From CBDHDJ01 sp965261645 (lineage in GTDB: Bacteria; Pseudomonadota; Alphaproteobacteria; SHVV01): a stretch of 64,000 nucleotides of DNA. Position numbers and translations under genes: made by a program. The notes below the pieces were generated by a model. The model was not told where the DNA came from and searched no databases. It saw only the letters and a program-made list of their open reading frames with translations. Location: contig CBDHDJ010000002.1 of the NCBI GenBank assembly GCA_965261645.1, positions 62,001 to 126,000 on the forward strand. The letters are read 5' to 3'. Positions 11,701 through 19,975 of the stretch are shown one piece after another; within the stretch, counting starts at the first letter, position 1, and every line of letters starts with the position of its first letter.

Positions 11701-12132
11701 GTCGAAGAGGCGGTGCTGCAGGAATTCGAGCACATTTCGGAACGCGGCGGCGTCTTAGGCGCGATGGAGACCGGCTACCAGCGCGGCAAGATCCAGGATG
11801 AATCACTTCACTATGAGACATTGAAGCATAGCGGCGAGCTGTCGGTGGTCGGCGTGAACACGTTCCGCAACCCCAAGCCGCCGCCGGCGGCGACAACGCT
11901 CACGCTTCAGCGTGCCACCGAACGGGAGAAACAGGCCCAGTTGAAGCGCCTGCGCGCCTTCCACCGGCGTCATGCCGGCGCGGCGCCGGCGATGCTCGAC
12001 CGCCTCAAGAAAGCGGCCATCGCCGGTGACAATGTCTTTGCCGTGTTGATGGAAGCCGTGCGCTGCTGCTCCCTCGGGCAGATCACCCAAGCCCTGCACG
12101 AAGTCGGCGGCGAATACCGGCGGAACATGTAG
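8800..12132 (+). CDS. icmF: Fused isobutyryl-CoA mutase with G-protein chaperone (IcmF)
   Basis: This 1110-residue cytoplasmic enzyme interconverts isobutyryl-CoA and n-butyryl-CoA using adenosylcobalamin. An N-terminal Lys/Arg/Ser-rich stretch precedes the B12-binding domain with FDGHDASI (DxHxxG-like) and SSYQGGHIEFFK. Then comes the MeaB-type GTPase with P-loop GTGGAGKSS and VETAGIGQGDS, and a linker. The C-terminal TIM-barrel mutase half begins near residue 560 and contains RFKKLSRESLAKRLSTAFDS and the LHTNAYDEA loop. The domain order B12-GTPase-mutase is diagnostic for IcmF rather than methylmalonyl-CoA mutase. The start is TTG 8800, chosen on its ribosome site. Activity on related acyl-CoAs such as pivalyl-CoA cannot be excluded. 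Confidence 0.95.
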   Translation: MAETGADSGVDAKRSEARGQAGAARKTASKRRAKSRSSKHAVRFVTAAGLFDGHDASINIVRRILQAAGAEVIHLGHNRSVDDIVTAALHEDAHAIAVSSYQGGHIEFFKFMIDRLAGEGASHIKVFGGGGGVIIPEEVRELEACGVARVYSPDDGQAMGLSGIAEDMIARANQDLTRHAPATLDGLKAGRSRDLACIITALEANSLEEKLRAALRRLGKQAGSVPVVGLTGTGGAGKSSITDELVRRIRLDQPDIAIAILSVDPSKRKGGGALLGDRIRMNAIGGAHVFMRSFATRRSGREIASCLTDAIAACKAAGFDLVLVETAGIGQGDSAIVDLVDVPIYVMTPEYGAPSQLEKIDMLDFAELVVINKFDRRGALDALRDVRKQVQRARQAFDAAPEDMPVYGTIAAKFNDDGITAFYLGLLGVLAEKRLAQWTSELEAPPGGASSDRSTVIPPDRTRYLAEIVEAVRSYGKFVEDQAVIARERQQLEATKRMLAKENGRSPSKAIDDLLAARENALDPIVGRLIDGWPALRERYRGEAYVTKARGREVRTALQITTLSGTAIPKVALPRYEDHGDLLRWLLRENVPGAFPFTAGVFPLKRENEDPTRMFAGEGDPKRTNRRFKKLSRESLAKRLSTAFDSVTLYGADPDERPDIYGKVGTSGVSVATLNDMKELYDGFDLCDPMTSVSMTINGPAPTLMAMFLNTALDQAIDRFKAEHGRKPAAKELTEIHAYVHENVRGTVQADILKEDQGQNTCLFSIEFSLKVMGDVQAYFTARNVGNFYSVSISGFHIAEAGANPISQLAFTLANGFTYVEAYLARGMDIDSFAPNLSFFFSAGLDPEYTVLGRVARRIWAIAMRDRYGADERGQKLKYHIQTSGRSLHAQEYDFNDIRTTLQALVATYDNCNSLHTNAYDEAITTPSEDSVRRALAIQLIINKEWGLARNENPQQGSFIIEELTDLVEEAVLQEFEHISERGGVLGAMETGYQRGKIQDESLHYETLKHSGELSVVGVNTFRNPKPPPAATTLTLQRATEREKQAQLKRLRAFHRRHAGAAPAMLDRLKKAAIAGDNVFAVLMEAVRCCSLGQITQALHEVGGEYRRNM

Positions 12133-12281
12133 CCACGGCGTATCAGAGGCCGCGCGTTACGGCGAGTTGCGTTACGACAGCGCGTTTCCGCGATTCAACG
12201 GTTTGTTAGGAAATTTCGTGAAAAATTGCGAAGTCCCGGCCAAGTCTCGCGGAGGAGACGCGATAGGACAAAGTTTCCTGA

Positions 12282-12824
12282 GTGGCCAGAAGGATGAAAA
12301 ACGAAACACATCAGCAGCGCCAGAACGGCGGGGTAACCACGGCACCGACCCCTGTAGCGGACGAGAGCGACAAGCAGGTCTACCTCGAATGCCTCCTCCT
12401 TATCGAGCGCCTGCATCGGCGTTTTCTCGATGTCATCAAGCTCGAGCTCGACCGTCTCGGCATTAAGGACGTCAACAACATCCAGACCCTGATCCTCTAC
12501 AACATCGGCGAGTCCGAGATGACGGTGGGCGAGCTCACCAGTCGCGGCTACTACCTCGGCTCCAACGTCTCCTACAATCTCAAGAGGCTCGTCGAGAACA
12601 GCTACCTCGAGCAGGAGCGCTCGCCCTACGATCGACGTTCCGTGCGCGTCCGGCTGTCGCCCAAGGGGCTCGAGCTCTACGGCAGCATTGACGCCCTACA
12701 CGATGAACATGTCGCCGCCGTGCGTCCGGCCGACATTACCGCGGGCGAACTGGTTGCCATGAACGAGACGCTCACCAAGCTCGAGCAGTTCTGGAGCAAC
12801 CAGATCCGCTACGGCGCGCGCTAA
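12282..12824 (+). CDS. MarR-family winged-helix regulator, LdtR-like
   Basis: This 180-residue protein (176 if the ATG at 12294 is used instead of GTG 12282) has a central winged helix: NNIQTLILYNIGESEMTVGELTSRGYYLGSNVSYNLKRLVENSYLEQ in outline, then the wing SPYDRRSVRVRLSPKG. The unusually well conserved GYYLGSNVSYNLKRL segment is typical of the alphaproteobacterial LdtR group, which in studied species controls an L,D-transpeptidase and envelope stress genes. No transpeptidase gene is adjacent here, so the target is inferred only from family. It lies 149 bp after icmF and converges with gcdH. Confidence 0.85.
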   Translation: MARRMKNETHQQRQNGGVTTAPTPVADESDKQVYLECLLLIERLHRRFLDVIKLELDRLGIKDVNNIQTLILYNIGESEMTVGELTSRGYYLGSNVSYNLKRLVENSYLEQERSPYDRRSVRVRLSPKGLELYGSIDALHDEHVAAVRPADITAGELVAMNETLTKLEQFWSNQIRYGAR

Positions 12825-12833
12825 CGCCGGACG

Positions 12834-14057
12834 TCACGCCGAAAACGCCTGAATTCCCGTCTGCGCCCGCCCCAGGATCAGGGCATGGATGTCGTGCGTG
12901 CCTTCATAGGTGTTGACGGTTTCCAGGTTCAGCATGTGACGGATTACGTGGTATTCGTCGACGACTCCGTTGCCGCCATGCATGTCCCGCGCGGCGCGGG
13001 CGATATCGAGCGCCTTGCCGCACGAGTTGCGCTTAATCAGCGAAATCATCTCCGGCGTGATCTGCCCGCTGTCGGCGAGCCGGCTGACGCGCAGGCACGC
13101 CTCGAGTCCGATGGCGATTTCGGTCTGCATGTCGGCGAGCTTTTTCTGGATCAGCTGATTGGCGGCGAGCGGCCGGCCGAATTGCGTCCGGTCCAACACG
13201 TACTGGCGCGCTGCGTGCCAGCAAAACTCCGCCGCGCCCAGCGCTCCCCAGCCGATGCCGAGGCGCGCCTTGTTGAGGCAACCGAACGGGCCCTTGAGGC
13301 CGGAGACGTTGGGCAACTCGTTCGCGGCCGGCACGAACACGTCCTCCATGGAGACGATTCCGGTGGGCGAAGCGCGCAGCGAGAACTTGCCCTCGATCTT
13401 GGCCGTCGATAGCCCGGTCATGCCCTTCTCGAGGATGAAACCACGAATCACGTCCCTGTCGTTCTTGGCCCAGATGATGAAGACATCGGCAATCGGTGCA
13501 TTGGAGACCCACGTCTTGGTGCCGTTGACGACGTAGCCGCCGTCTGCCGACTTCGCGCGGGTCTTCATGCCGCCGGGATCGGAGCCGTGGTCCGGCTCGG
13601 TCAAGCCGAAACAGCCGACGAGCTCGCCTTTGGCGAGGCGGGGCAGATAGCTCTCGCGTTGCTCCTCGGTGCCATATTCATGGATCGGGTGCATGGTCAG
13701 CGAGGACTGGACGCTGAGCGTCGAGCGGTAGGCACTGTCCACGCGCTCGACTTCGCGCGAGATCAGGCCGTAGCTCACGTGGTTGACGCCGGCGCAGCCG
13801 TATCCCTTGATCGTCGCGCCCAACAGGCCGAGCTCGCCCATCTCGGTGATGACATCGCGATCGGTCCGCTCCTCGCGAAACGCGGTGAGGATGCGCGGCA
13901 TCAGCTTTTCCTGGCAGTAGGCCCGGGTGCTATCGCGGACCAGGCGCTCGTCCTCGCTGAGCTGTTCCTCGAGCAGCAGCGGATCGTCCCACTGGAAGCT
14001 GGGCTTGGCGCCGGCCGGCTTGGCCGATGCGGGATCGGAGGTAGCGGTCGAGCTCAT
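12834..14057 (-). CDS. gcdH: Glutaryl-CoA dehydrogenase
   Basis: This FAD-dependent acyl-CoA dehydrogenase (407 residues from ATG 14057) oxidises and decarboxylates glutaryl-CoA to crotonyl-CoA in lysine/tryptophan breakdown. Markers are CFGLTEPDHGSDPGGM, NGTKTWVSNAPIAD, ARLGIGWGALGAAEFC, the FAD segment DRTQFGRPLAANQLIQKKLADM and the C-terminal NLETVNTYEGTHDIHALILGR. The Glu of YEGTHD is the catalytic base. The frame extends upstream to 14162, but those 35 residues are Arg-rich and non-homologous; MSSTATSD is the natural start. It is divergent from hemA. Confidence 0.95.
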   Translation of the reverse strand: MSSTATSDPASAKPAGAKPSFQWDDPLLLEEQLSEDERLVRDSTRAYCQEKLMPRILTAFREERTDRDVITEMGELGLLGATIKGYGCAGVNHVSYGLISREVERVDSAYRSTLSVQSSLTMHPIHEYGTEEQRESYLPRLAKGELVGCFGLTEPDHGSDPGGMKTRAKSADGGYVVNGTKTWVSNAPIADVFIIWAKNDRDVIRGFILEKGMTGLSTAKIEGKFSLRASPTGIVSMEDVFVPAANELPNVSGLKGPFGCLNKARLGIGWGALGAAEFCWHAARQYVLDRTQFGRPLAANQLIQKKLADMQTEIAIGLEACLRVSRLADSGQITPEMISLIKRNSCGKALDIARAARDMHGGNGVVDEYHVIRHMLNLETVNTYEGTHDIHALILGRAQTGIQAFSA

Positions 14058-14162
14058 GAGATCTCTCGGGCTCTCGGTTGGACTGGTGCACGTTACAGGG
14101 CGCCCGCTGCGAAATGAAGCGTTTCGCCATCCGCCGTTGGCTCGCCGCGCGTGGCGCCGCAC

Positions 14163-14287
14163 GTGAATTGGGGTTTGCGCCCGTCGGATCCGCAGGCGCC
14201 GCTCACGCGGCTGTGTTTACCCGAGCCTTGTCAACACAATTCAAACCTTGTTAAGGATAATTTGGTGAGCAGCGGCAGGACGACGCG
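14163..14287. promoter_or_regulatory. Divergent gcdH / hemA promoter region
   Basis: This 125-230 bp spacer, counting from the true gcdH start at 14057, must hold both promoters. It is locally AT-richer than its surroundings at 14225-14270, where TTGTCA and, 20-odd bases on, a TAAGGATAAT stretch could form a promoter for hemA. I see no convincing FNR, Irr or RirA operator. Confidence 0.35.
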
Positions 14288-15499
14288 ATGGATTACGAAG
14301 CATTTCTTGCCAGCAAGATCGACGAGCTGAAGGCCGAAGGGCGCTATCGCGTCTTCGCCGATCTCGCGCGGCGCGCCGGCGACTATCCGCGGGCGCAGCA
14401 TTACGCCGACGGATCCGTCGAAGAGGTCACCGTCTGGTGCAGCAACGACTATCTCGGCATGGGTCAGCATACGGCGGTGCGGGCGGCCATGCAGGACGCC
14501 CTTGAGACGGTCGGGGCCGGAGCCGGCGGCACGCGCAACATCTCGGGCAACACCCACTATCACGTGCTGCTCGAGCAGGAGCTTGCCGATTTGCACCGCA
14601 AGGCGGCGGCGCTCCTATTCACCTCGGGCTACATCGCCAACGAGGCGACGCTCAGCACGCTCGCGTCGCTGTTGCCGGGCTGTGTGATCCTGTCGGATGC
14701 CTTCAACCACGCCTCGATGATTGAGGGCATTCGATACGGCCGCTGCGAAAAGAGAATCTTCCGCCACAATGATGTCGCCCACCTCGAGGAGGTCCTCGAG
14801 GAGCTCGATCCCGACACGCCCAAAATCATCGCTTTCGAATCGGTCTATTCGATGGACGGTGACGTCGGCCCGGTGGCGGAGATCTGTGAGCTTGCCCAGC
14901 GGTTCAGGGCGCTCACGTATCTCGACGAAGTACATGCCGTCGGCCTCTACGGCCCACGCGGGGCTGGAATTGCGGCGCGCGACGGCGTCATGGATCGAAT
15001 CGATGTCATCGAGGGGACGCTCGGCAAGGCTTATGGAGTCATGGGGGGCTACATCGCGGCCTCCGCGTCGGTCGTCGATGTGGTGCGCAGCTACGCTCCC
15101 GGCTTCATCTTCACCACCTCGCTGTCACCGGTGATCACGGCGGGCGCGCTGGCCAGTGTCCGCCATCTGAAGCAAAGCGATTCGGAGCGCACGCGGCACC
15201 AGGAACGGGCCGCGACGCTCAAACGGAAATTACGCGAGGCCGATCTGCCGGTCATGCCGTCCGAGAGCCATATCGTGCCGGTGATGGTCGGCGATGCCAG
15301 ACTCTGCAAGAAAGTCTCGGACGAGCTCTTGGAGCACCATCACATCTACGTGCAGCCAATCAACTATCCCACCGTGCCGCGGGGCGCCGAGCGCCTGCGC
15401 TTCACCCCGACGCCGCTGCACACCGACGAGATGATGGATCGTCTGGTGGCGGCGTTGAACGAGGTGTGGCGCGCCTACCGCCTGAAACGCGCCGCCTAG
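14288..15499 (+). CDS. hemA: 5-aminolevulinate synthase (C4 / Shemin pathway)
   Basis: This 403-residue PLP enzyme condenses glycine and succinyl-CoA to 5-aminolevulinate, the committed step of haem synthesis in Alphaproteobacteria. Motifs are WCSNDYLGMGQH, GAGAGGTRNISGNTHYH, LFTSGYIANEATL, the PLP Asp in YLDEVHAVGLYG, and the Schiff-base Lys247 in EGTLGKAYGVMGGYI. Length and order match the family throughout. It is preceded by a purine-rich AGCAGCGGCAGGA stretch. Together with hemB at 7590-8618 it supplies porphobilinogen. Confidence 0.97.
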   Translation: MDYEAFLASKIDELKAEGRYRVFADLARRAGDYPRAQHYADGSVEEVTVWCSNDYLGMGQHTAVRAAMQDALETVGAGAGGTRNISGNTHYHVLLEQELADLHRKAAALLFTSGYIANEATLSTLASLLPGCVILSDAFNHASMIEGIRYGRCEKRIFRHNDVAHLEEVLEELDPDTPKIIAFESVYSMDGDVGPVAEICELAQRFRALTYLDEVHAVGLYGPRGAGIAARDGVMDRIDVIEGTLGKAYGVMGGYIAASASVVDVVRSYAPGFIFTTSLSPVITAGALASVRHLKQSDSERTRHQERAATLKRKLREADLPVMPSESHIVPVMVGDARLCKKVSDELLEHHHIYVQPINYPTVPRGAERLRFTPTPLHTDEMMDRLVAALNEVWRAYRLKRAA

Positions 15500-15582
15500 A
15501 CCCGTGCATTGACCCGGCGCTTGTGCCCATAACCCGCCTGGTGGCATGGTGATGAGGGTGCACGCGCCGGTAAAAGGCTGTT

Positions 15583-15789
15583 ATGGACACTGAACAGCCC
15601 GGAGAGTACCTGATCGAGTTCTACCGGGTCGGTAACTCGGTCCGCGTCTCCGCCATCGATCCGGTCACTGGGATGGAAGTGCAAATCGTTGGCCCCGCCA
15701 ACATCGGGCGGGAGGAACTCACACGCGTGGCGGTGCGCAAACTGCAATATGTCATGGCCAAGAAGGCGGCGGAAAAGGCTGGTAGATAG
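15583..15789 (+). CDS. Small conserved alphaproteobacterial protein (DUF6898-like)
   Basis: This 68-residue protein has a beta-rich core (EYLIEFYRVGNSVRVSAIDPVTGMEV..IVGPANIG) and a basic C-terminal helix (LQYVMAKKAAEKAG). It has no signal peptide or membrane segment. It resembles a small uncharacterised family found beside hemA/rpiB/glyA in Rhodospirillales, which I believe is DUF6898; the family name is from memory. It is followed by a terminator-like hairpin, so it probably ends a unit of its own or one with hemA. Confidence 0.7.
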   Translation: MDTEQPGEYLIEFYRVGNSVRVSAIDPVTGMEVQIVGPANIGREELTRVAVRKLQYVMAKKAAEKAGR

Positions 15790-15800
15790 GTTGGCTGCTC

Positions 15801-15840
15801 ACCACAAGGTCTTGGGTTAATACGGATATCTTGTGGTTTT
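15801..15840 (+). terminator. Putative Rho-independent terminator after the DUF6898-like gene
   Basis: ACCACAAG (15801-15808) and its exact complement CTTGTGGT (15830-15837) can pair around a 21-base loop and are followed by TTT. The stem is short and the loop long, so this is a weak terminator call; an operator is possible. Confidence 0.35.
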
Positions 15841-16003
15841 AGCGCGGCCAGCCACAGAAAACTGGTAGAAACCGCTCCTACCCGTTTGAAATTACGATAA
15901 ATTGTGGGGCTCTGGCGCGACCCCCCTGTATGTGGTATGAGCGCGGTTCCGCGTCCGGGCTGAGATCGGGTGGCGGGATTGTATCGCACACGCTGAAGGT
16001 GCC

Positions 16004-16474
16004 ATGGCTGCCAGGGAACGGATTGCCATTGCGGCGGATCATGCTGGAGTCGAGCTCAAAGGGGTTCTCAAGCAAGACCTCGAGAGTTGGGGCTTCGACG
16101 TGCTTGACCTCGGCACCGATGGTCCCGACTCGGTCGACTATCCCGATTACGGCTATGCCGTCGCCACGGCGCTTGGCGAGCGCCGGGCGGACCGCGGCGT
16201 GGTCATTTGCGGCACCGGCATCGGCATTGGCATCGCGGCTAACCGCGATCCGCACGTGCGTGCCGTCGTGTGCCACGACATCACGACCGCACGCCTTGGC
16301 CGGCTGCACAACGATGCCAACGTACTGGCCCTCGGAGCGCGCGTGATTGGCGAGGAAGTGGCGCGGGACTGCCTGAAAACCTTCCTCGAGACAGCCTACG
16401 AAGGCGGACGCCATGAGCGCCGCGTCGCCAAGCTGTCGGAACCCAGCGAGAGGGCCAAGGATGTCGCTGTCTGA
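16004..16474 (+). CDS. rpiB: Ribose 5-phosphate isomerase B
   Basis: This 156-residue RpiB/LacAB sugar isomerase interconverts ribose 5-phosphate and ribulose 5-phosphate. The N-terminal AIAADHAGVELK, DLGTDGPDSVDYPDYG and GVVICGTGIGIGIAANR (with the active-site Cys) are all present, as is RAVVCHDITTARLGRLHNDANVLALGAR in outline. The basic C-terminal tail overlaps the start of glyA by 14 bp, indicating translational coupling. The ribulose product could also feed the riboflavin genes just downstream. Confidence 0.96.
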   Translation: MAARERIAIAADHAGVELKGVLKQDLESWGFDVLDLGTDGPDSVDYPDYGYAVATALGERRADRGVVICGTGIGIGIAANRDPHVRAVVCHDITTARLGRLHNDANVLALGARVIGEEVARDCLKTFLETAYEGGRHERRVAKLSEPSERAKDVAV

Positions 16475-17786
16475 GGCCCGCAACGCCCCGCGCGCGACGG
16501 GTGATTTCTTCACTGCCGACCTCCGGCGCGACGATCCTGAGGTATGGCGAGCGATCGCCGATGAAGTGCGCCGGCAACAGGATCAAATCGAGCTGATCGC
16601 ATCGGAGAATATTGCCAGCCCGGCGGTGCTCGCGGCCCAAGGCTCGGTGATGACCAACAAATACGCCGAGGGATATCCCGGCCGCCGCTACTACGGTGGC
16701 TGTGAGCACTACGACGTCGTCGAGAATCTGGCGCGCGACCGGGCCAAGCAGCTTTTTCAGTGCGGCTTCGCCAACGTCCAACCGCACTCCGGCTCGCAGG
16801 CCAATCAGGCCGTTTTCTTGGCGCTCTTGAAGCCGGGCGAGGGGATCCTCGGCATGGCGCTCGATGCGGGTGGTCACCTGAGCCACGGCTCGCCGGTGAA
16901 CATCTCGGGCAAATGGTTTATGGCGTCGACCTATGGCGTGCACCGCGACGATGCGCTGACCGATCTCGACCAGATGGCCGAGCTCGCCAGGAGCGAGAAA
17001 CCAAGGCTCATCATCGCCGGCGGCTCCGCCTATTCCCGCATCATCGACTTCGCCCGCTTTCGCGCGGTCGCTGACGAGGTGGGCGCTTACCTCCTGGTCG
17101 ACATGGCGCACTTCGCCGGTCTGGTTGCGGGCGGCGCGCACCCGAGCCCGTTTCCCCACGCTCATGTCGTGACGACGACGACCCACAAGACCCTGCGCGG
17201 TCCGCGCGGCGGCATGATCCTGACCGACGACGCGGAGCTAGCCAAGAAGATCGATGCGGCGGTCTTTCCGGGCCTGCAGGGTGGCCCCTTGATGCATCAG
17301 ATCGCGGCCAAGGCGGTTGCGTTCGGCGAGGCGCTCGAGCCCTCATTCCGTGACTATGCCAAGGCGGTCGTCGACAACGCCCGCGCGCTTGCCGCGGCGC
17401 TCACCGAGCGGGGGCTGGCCATCGTTTCTGGGGGGACCGATACCCACCTCGCCCTGGTCGACCTCCGGCCCAAAGGGCTCACCGGCCAGGCCGCGGAGCG
17501 CTCGCTTGAAGCGGCGCATCTCACGTGCAACAAGAACGCCATTCCCTTCGATCTCGAGAAACCTTCGGTGACCTCGGGCTTAAGGGTGGGAACGCCTTCG
17601 GGCACGACGCGCGGCTTCGGGACGGGCGAATTCACCGAAGTCGGGCGGATGATGGTCGATGTGCTCGACGGATTGGCCGCGCACGCGGGCGACAACAGTT
17701 CCGTTGAAGCGGCGGTGAGAGGCGAGGTAATCGCGCTGTGCCGACGCTTCCCGGTTTACGGGGAGCTCGGGTACACGAGCGAATAA
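16461..17786 (+). CDS. glyA: Serine hydroxymethyltransferase
   Basis: This 441-residue PLP enzyme converts serine and tetrahydrofolate to glycine and methylene-tetrahydrofolate; glycine is also the HemA substrate. Motifs are IELIASENIAS, TNKYAEGYPGRRYYGG, PHSGSQANQAVF, VDMAHFAGL and the Schiff-base Lys243 in TTTTHKTLRGPRGG. The first in-frame ATG is at 16413, but MSLSEARN at 16461 fits the family N-terminus and overlaps rpiB by only 14 bp. nrdR follows 30 bp later. Confidence 0.96.
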   Translation: MSLSEARNAPRATGDFFTADLRRDDPEVWRAIADEVRRQQDQIELIASENIASPAVLAAQGSVMTNKYAEGYPGRRYYGGCEHYDVVENLARDRAKQLFQCGFANVQPHSGSQANQAVFLALLKPGEGILGMALDAGGHLSHGSPVNISGKWFMASTYGVHRDDALTDLDQMAELARSEKPRLIIAGGSAYSRIIDFARFRAVADEVGAYLLVDMAHFAGLVAGGAHPSPFPHAHVVTTTTHKTLRGPRGGMILTDDAELAKKIDAAVFPGLQGGPLMHQIAAKAVAFGEALEPSFRDYAKAVVDNARALAAALTERGLAIVSGGTDTHLALVDLRPKGLTGQAAERSLEAAHLTCNKNAIPFDLEKPSVTSGLRVGTPSGTTRGFGTGEFTEVGRMMVDVLDGLAAHAGDNSSVEAAVRGEVIALCRRFPVYGELGYTSE

Positions 17787-17816
17787 AAGGGGGATCCAAC
17801 ATGCGGTGGGGGAGCG

Positions 17817-18281
17817 ATGCGCTGTCCGTTTTGCGGTAACGACGATACGCAGGTCAAGGATTCGCGGCCAACCGAGGACAACTCGGCGATCCGCCGCCGG
17901 CGCTTTTGCCCGGCCTGTGGATCGAGGTTTACCACCTTCGAGCGTATCCAGCTGCGCGAGCTGTCCGTCATCAAGAAGAGCGGCCAGAGAGTCCCGTTCG
18001 AGCGCGACAAGCTTTACCGCTCGGTCCTGATCGCGACCCGCAAGCGGCCGGTTGAACCCGATCGCATCGAACGCATGATCAACGGCATCGTGCGCCGTCT
18101 CGAAAGCCTTGGCGAAATCGAGATTCCCTCGAATGTCGTCGGCGAGATGGTGATGGAAGGGCTCTCCAATCTCGACTCCGTCGCCTATGTCCGTTTTGCC
18201 TCCGTCTACCGCAACTTCCGGGAAGCGCGGGACTTCGAGGAATTCATAGGCGAGTTGAGTGGCGGACGTAACGAGAGCTGA
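17817..18281 (+). CDS. nrdR: Transcriptional repressor NrdR
   Basis: This 154-residue nucleotide-sensing repressor controls ribonucleotide reductase genes. A four-Cys zinc ribbon (CPFCGNDDTQVKDSR, CPACGSRFTTFER) precedes an ATP-cone domain (VIKKSGQRVPFERDKLYRSV to SVYRNFREARDFEEF in outline). No reductase gene is nearby, so it acts in trans. It sits between glyA and ribD and overlaps ribD by 23 bp, the usual alphaproteobacterial order. Confidence 0.97.
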   Translation: MRCPFCGNDDTQVKDSRPTEDNSAIRRRRFCPACGSRFTTFERIQLRELSVIKKSGQRVPFERDKLYRSVLIATRKRPVEPDRIERMINGIVRRLESLGEIEIPSNVVGEMVMEGLSNLDSVAYVRFASVYRNFREARDFEEFIGELSGGRNES

Positions 18282-19377
18282 AATAGCCGACGTCGACCTG
18301 ATGAGAGCCGCCCTCGGGCTCGCCGCCCGCGGGCTCGGCAACGTCTGGCCCAACCCTGCGGTCGGCTGCATTGTGGTGAACGAGGGGCGCATCGTTGGCC
18401 GGGGCTGGACCCAGCCCGGCGGGCGGCCCCACGCCGAAACCGAAGCGCTCGGGCGCGCGGGACAGGCCGCCCGCGGCGCGGTGGCCTATGTCACGTTCGA
18501 GCCCTGCGCCCACCACGGCGAGACGCCGCCCTGTGCCGAAGCGCTCCGTGAGGCCGGCATCGCGCGCGCCATGATCGCGCTCGAGGACCCCGACTCCCAG
18601 GTATCGGGCCGCGGCATCGCACGATTGCGCGAGGCGGGCGTTGACGTCACGCTCGGCCTTTGTGCCGATGAAGCGCGTGAGCTCAATGCCGGGTTCCTGA
18701 GCCGCATCACGCGCCAACGTCCCCTCGTCATGCTCAAGGCGGCGACCACGTTGGATGGCTGTATCGCGGTGCGCACCGGGGAGAGCCAGTGGATCACATC
18801 CAGCGCGGCGCGCGATCGCAGCCATCTGCTACGCGCCTGCCATGATGCGGTGATGATCGGAGTGGGGACGGCGGTCGCCGATGATCCCGAGTTGACTTGC
18901 CGGTTGCCGGGGCTCGGCGGACGCCCACCCCACCGCATCCTGGTGGATTCGAGGCTGCGGACGCCGCTCACAAACAAGCTCATCGCGACGGCATCCCGAG
19001 TCCCGACCTGGGCGGTCCATCTCGATACCGTAGACGAATCCCGCAAGACGGCCTTCGCCGAATGCGGCGTGCGCATGCTTCCAGTTGCCGCGGAGGGAGA
19101 GCATCCGAACATGCGCCTCGCCTTCGAGGAATTGAGTCGGCACGGCTTCACACGTGTCCTGGTCGAGGGCGGGAGCGGGCTCGGTGCCGCGCTCCTGCGG
19201 GCCGGTCTGGTCGACCGATTGGCGTGGTTCCGCTCGCCCCGCGTCATCGGTGGCGACGGCATCCCCGTGGCGGCGGCGTTCGGCGTTGATCGCCTCGACG
19301 ATGCGCCGCTCTTCCGACGCCTCGCGGTGGAAGCCATCGGCAACGATCTACTGGAAACCTACGCCCTTGAGGCGTAA
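18259..19377 (+). CDS. ribD: Bifunctional diaminohydroxyphosphoribosylaminopyrimidine deaminase / uracil reductase
   Basis: This 372-residue enzyme performs the second and third steps of riboflavin synthesis. The N-terminal deaminase has WPNPAVGCIVV, the zinc/proton motif PHAETEAL and EPCAHHGETPPCAEAL. The C-terminal NADPH reductase has LKAATTLDGCIAV, SQWITSSAARDRSHLLRA and VLVEGGSGLGAALL. The GTG at 18259 overlaps nrdR by 23 bp; the first ATG (18301) lies inside the conserved helix, so the GTG is preferred. It is the first gene of the rib block. Confidence 0.95.
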   Translation: MADVTRAEIADVDLMRAALGLAARGLGNVWPNPAVGCIVVNEGRIVGRGWTQPGGRPHAETEALGRAGQAARGAVAYVTFEPCAHHGETPPCAEALREAGIARAMIALEDPDSQVSGRGIARLREAGVDVTLGLCADEARELNAGFLSRITRQRPLVMLKAATTLDGCIAVRTGESQWITSSAARDRSHLLRACHDAVMIGVGTAVADDPELTCRLPGLGGRPPHRILVDSRLRTPLTNKLIATASRVPTWAVHLDTVDESRKTAFAECGVRMLPVAAEGEHPNMRLAFEELSRHGFTRVLVEGGSGLGAALLRAGLVDRLAWFRSPRVIGGDGIPVAAAFGVDRLDDAPLFRRLAVEAIGNDLLETYALEA

Positions 19378-19387
19378 TTAGCAGGCC

Positions 19388-19975
19388 ATGTTCAGCGGAA
19401 TAGTGACCGACGTCGGCCGGGTGCGGTCGGTGGCCAAGGGCGGCGACGTCCGTTACGAGATCGAGACGGCGTATGACACCGGCGCGATCGCTATCGGCGG
19501 CTCCATAGCTTGTGCCGGGGTCTGCCTCTCGGTAATCGACAAAGGGCCCGATTGGTTCGCAGTCGAGGCCTCGCGCGAAACGCTGGCGCGCACCACGCTC
19601 GAAACGTGGCAGATGGGAACGTCCGTTAATCTGGAGCAAAGCCTTAGGTTGGGCGAGCGTCTCGACGGACACCTCGTTATGGGTCACGTCGATGGCACCG
19701 CCGAGATCACGGATCGGCAGGTGGAGGCCGATTCGGTGGGCCTGTCCATCGAAGTGCCCGTTTCCTTGACGCGGTTCATCGCGCCCAAAGGGGCGGTCGT
19801 TCTCGACGGGGTCTCATTGACCGTCAATGAAGTGGACGGTGCGCAATTCACCACCAACGTCATTCCGCATACACAGAAGGTGACGACCCTCGGCGGCGCG
19901 CAAGCCGGAACGCGGTTGAACATGGAAATCGACGTCATCGCCCGCTACATTGCGCGGCTGATCGAGCGCGAATGA
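19388..19975 (+). CDS. ribE: Riboflavin synthase, alpha subunit
   Basis: This 195-residue protein has two lumazine-binding repeats, each opening with the family signature: MFSGIVTDVGRV at the start and GHLVMGHVDGTAEI at about residue 95. NGVCLT-type pockets appear as CAGVCLSV and DGVSLTVNEV. It dismutates two dimethyl-ribityllumazine molecules to riboflavin. Its TGA overlaps the ATG of ribB by 4 bp. Confidence 0.95.
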   Translation: MFSGIVTDVGRVRSVAKGGDVRYEIETAYDTGAIAIGGSIACAGVCLSVIDKGPDWFAVEASRETLARTTLETWQMGTSVNLEQSLRLGERLDGHLVMGHVDGTAEITDRQVEADSVGLSIEVPVSLTRFIAPKGAVVLDGVSLTVNEVDGAQFTTNVIPHTQKVTTLGGAQAGTRLNMEIDVIARYIARLIERE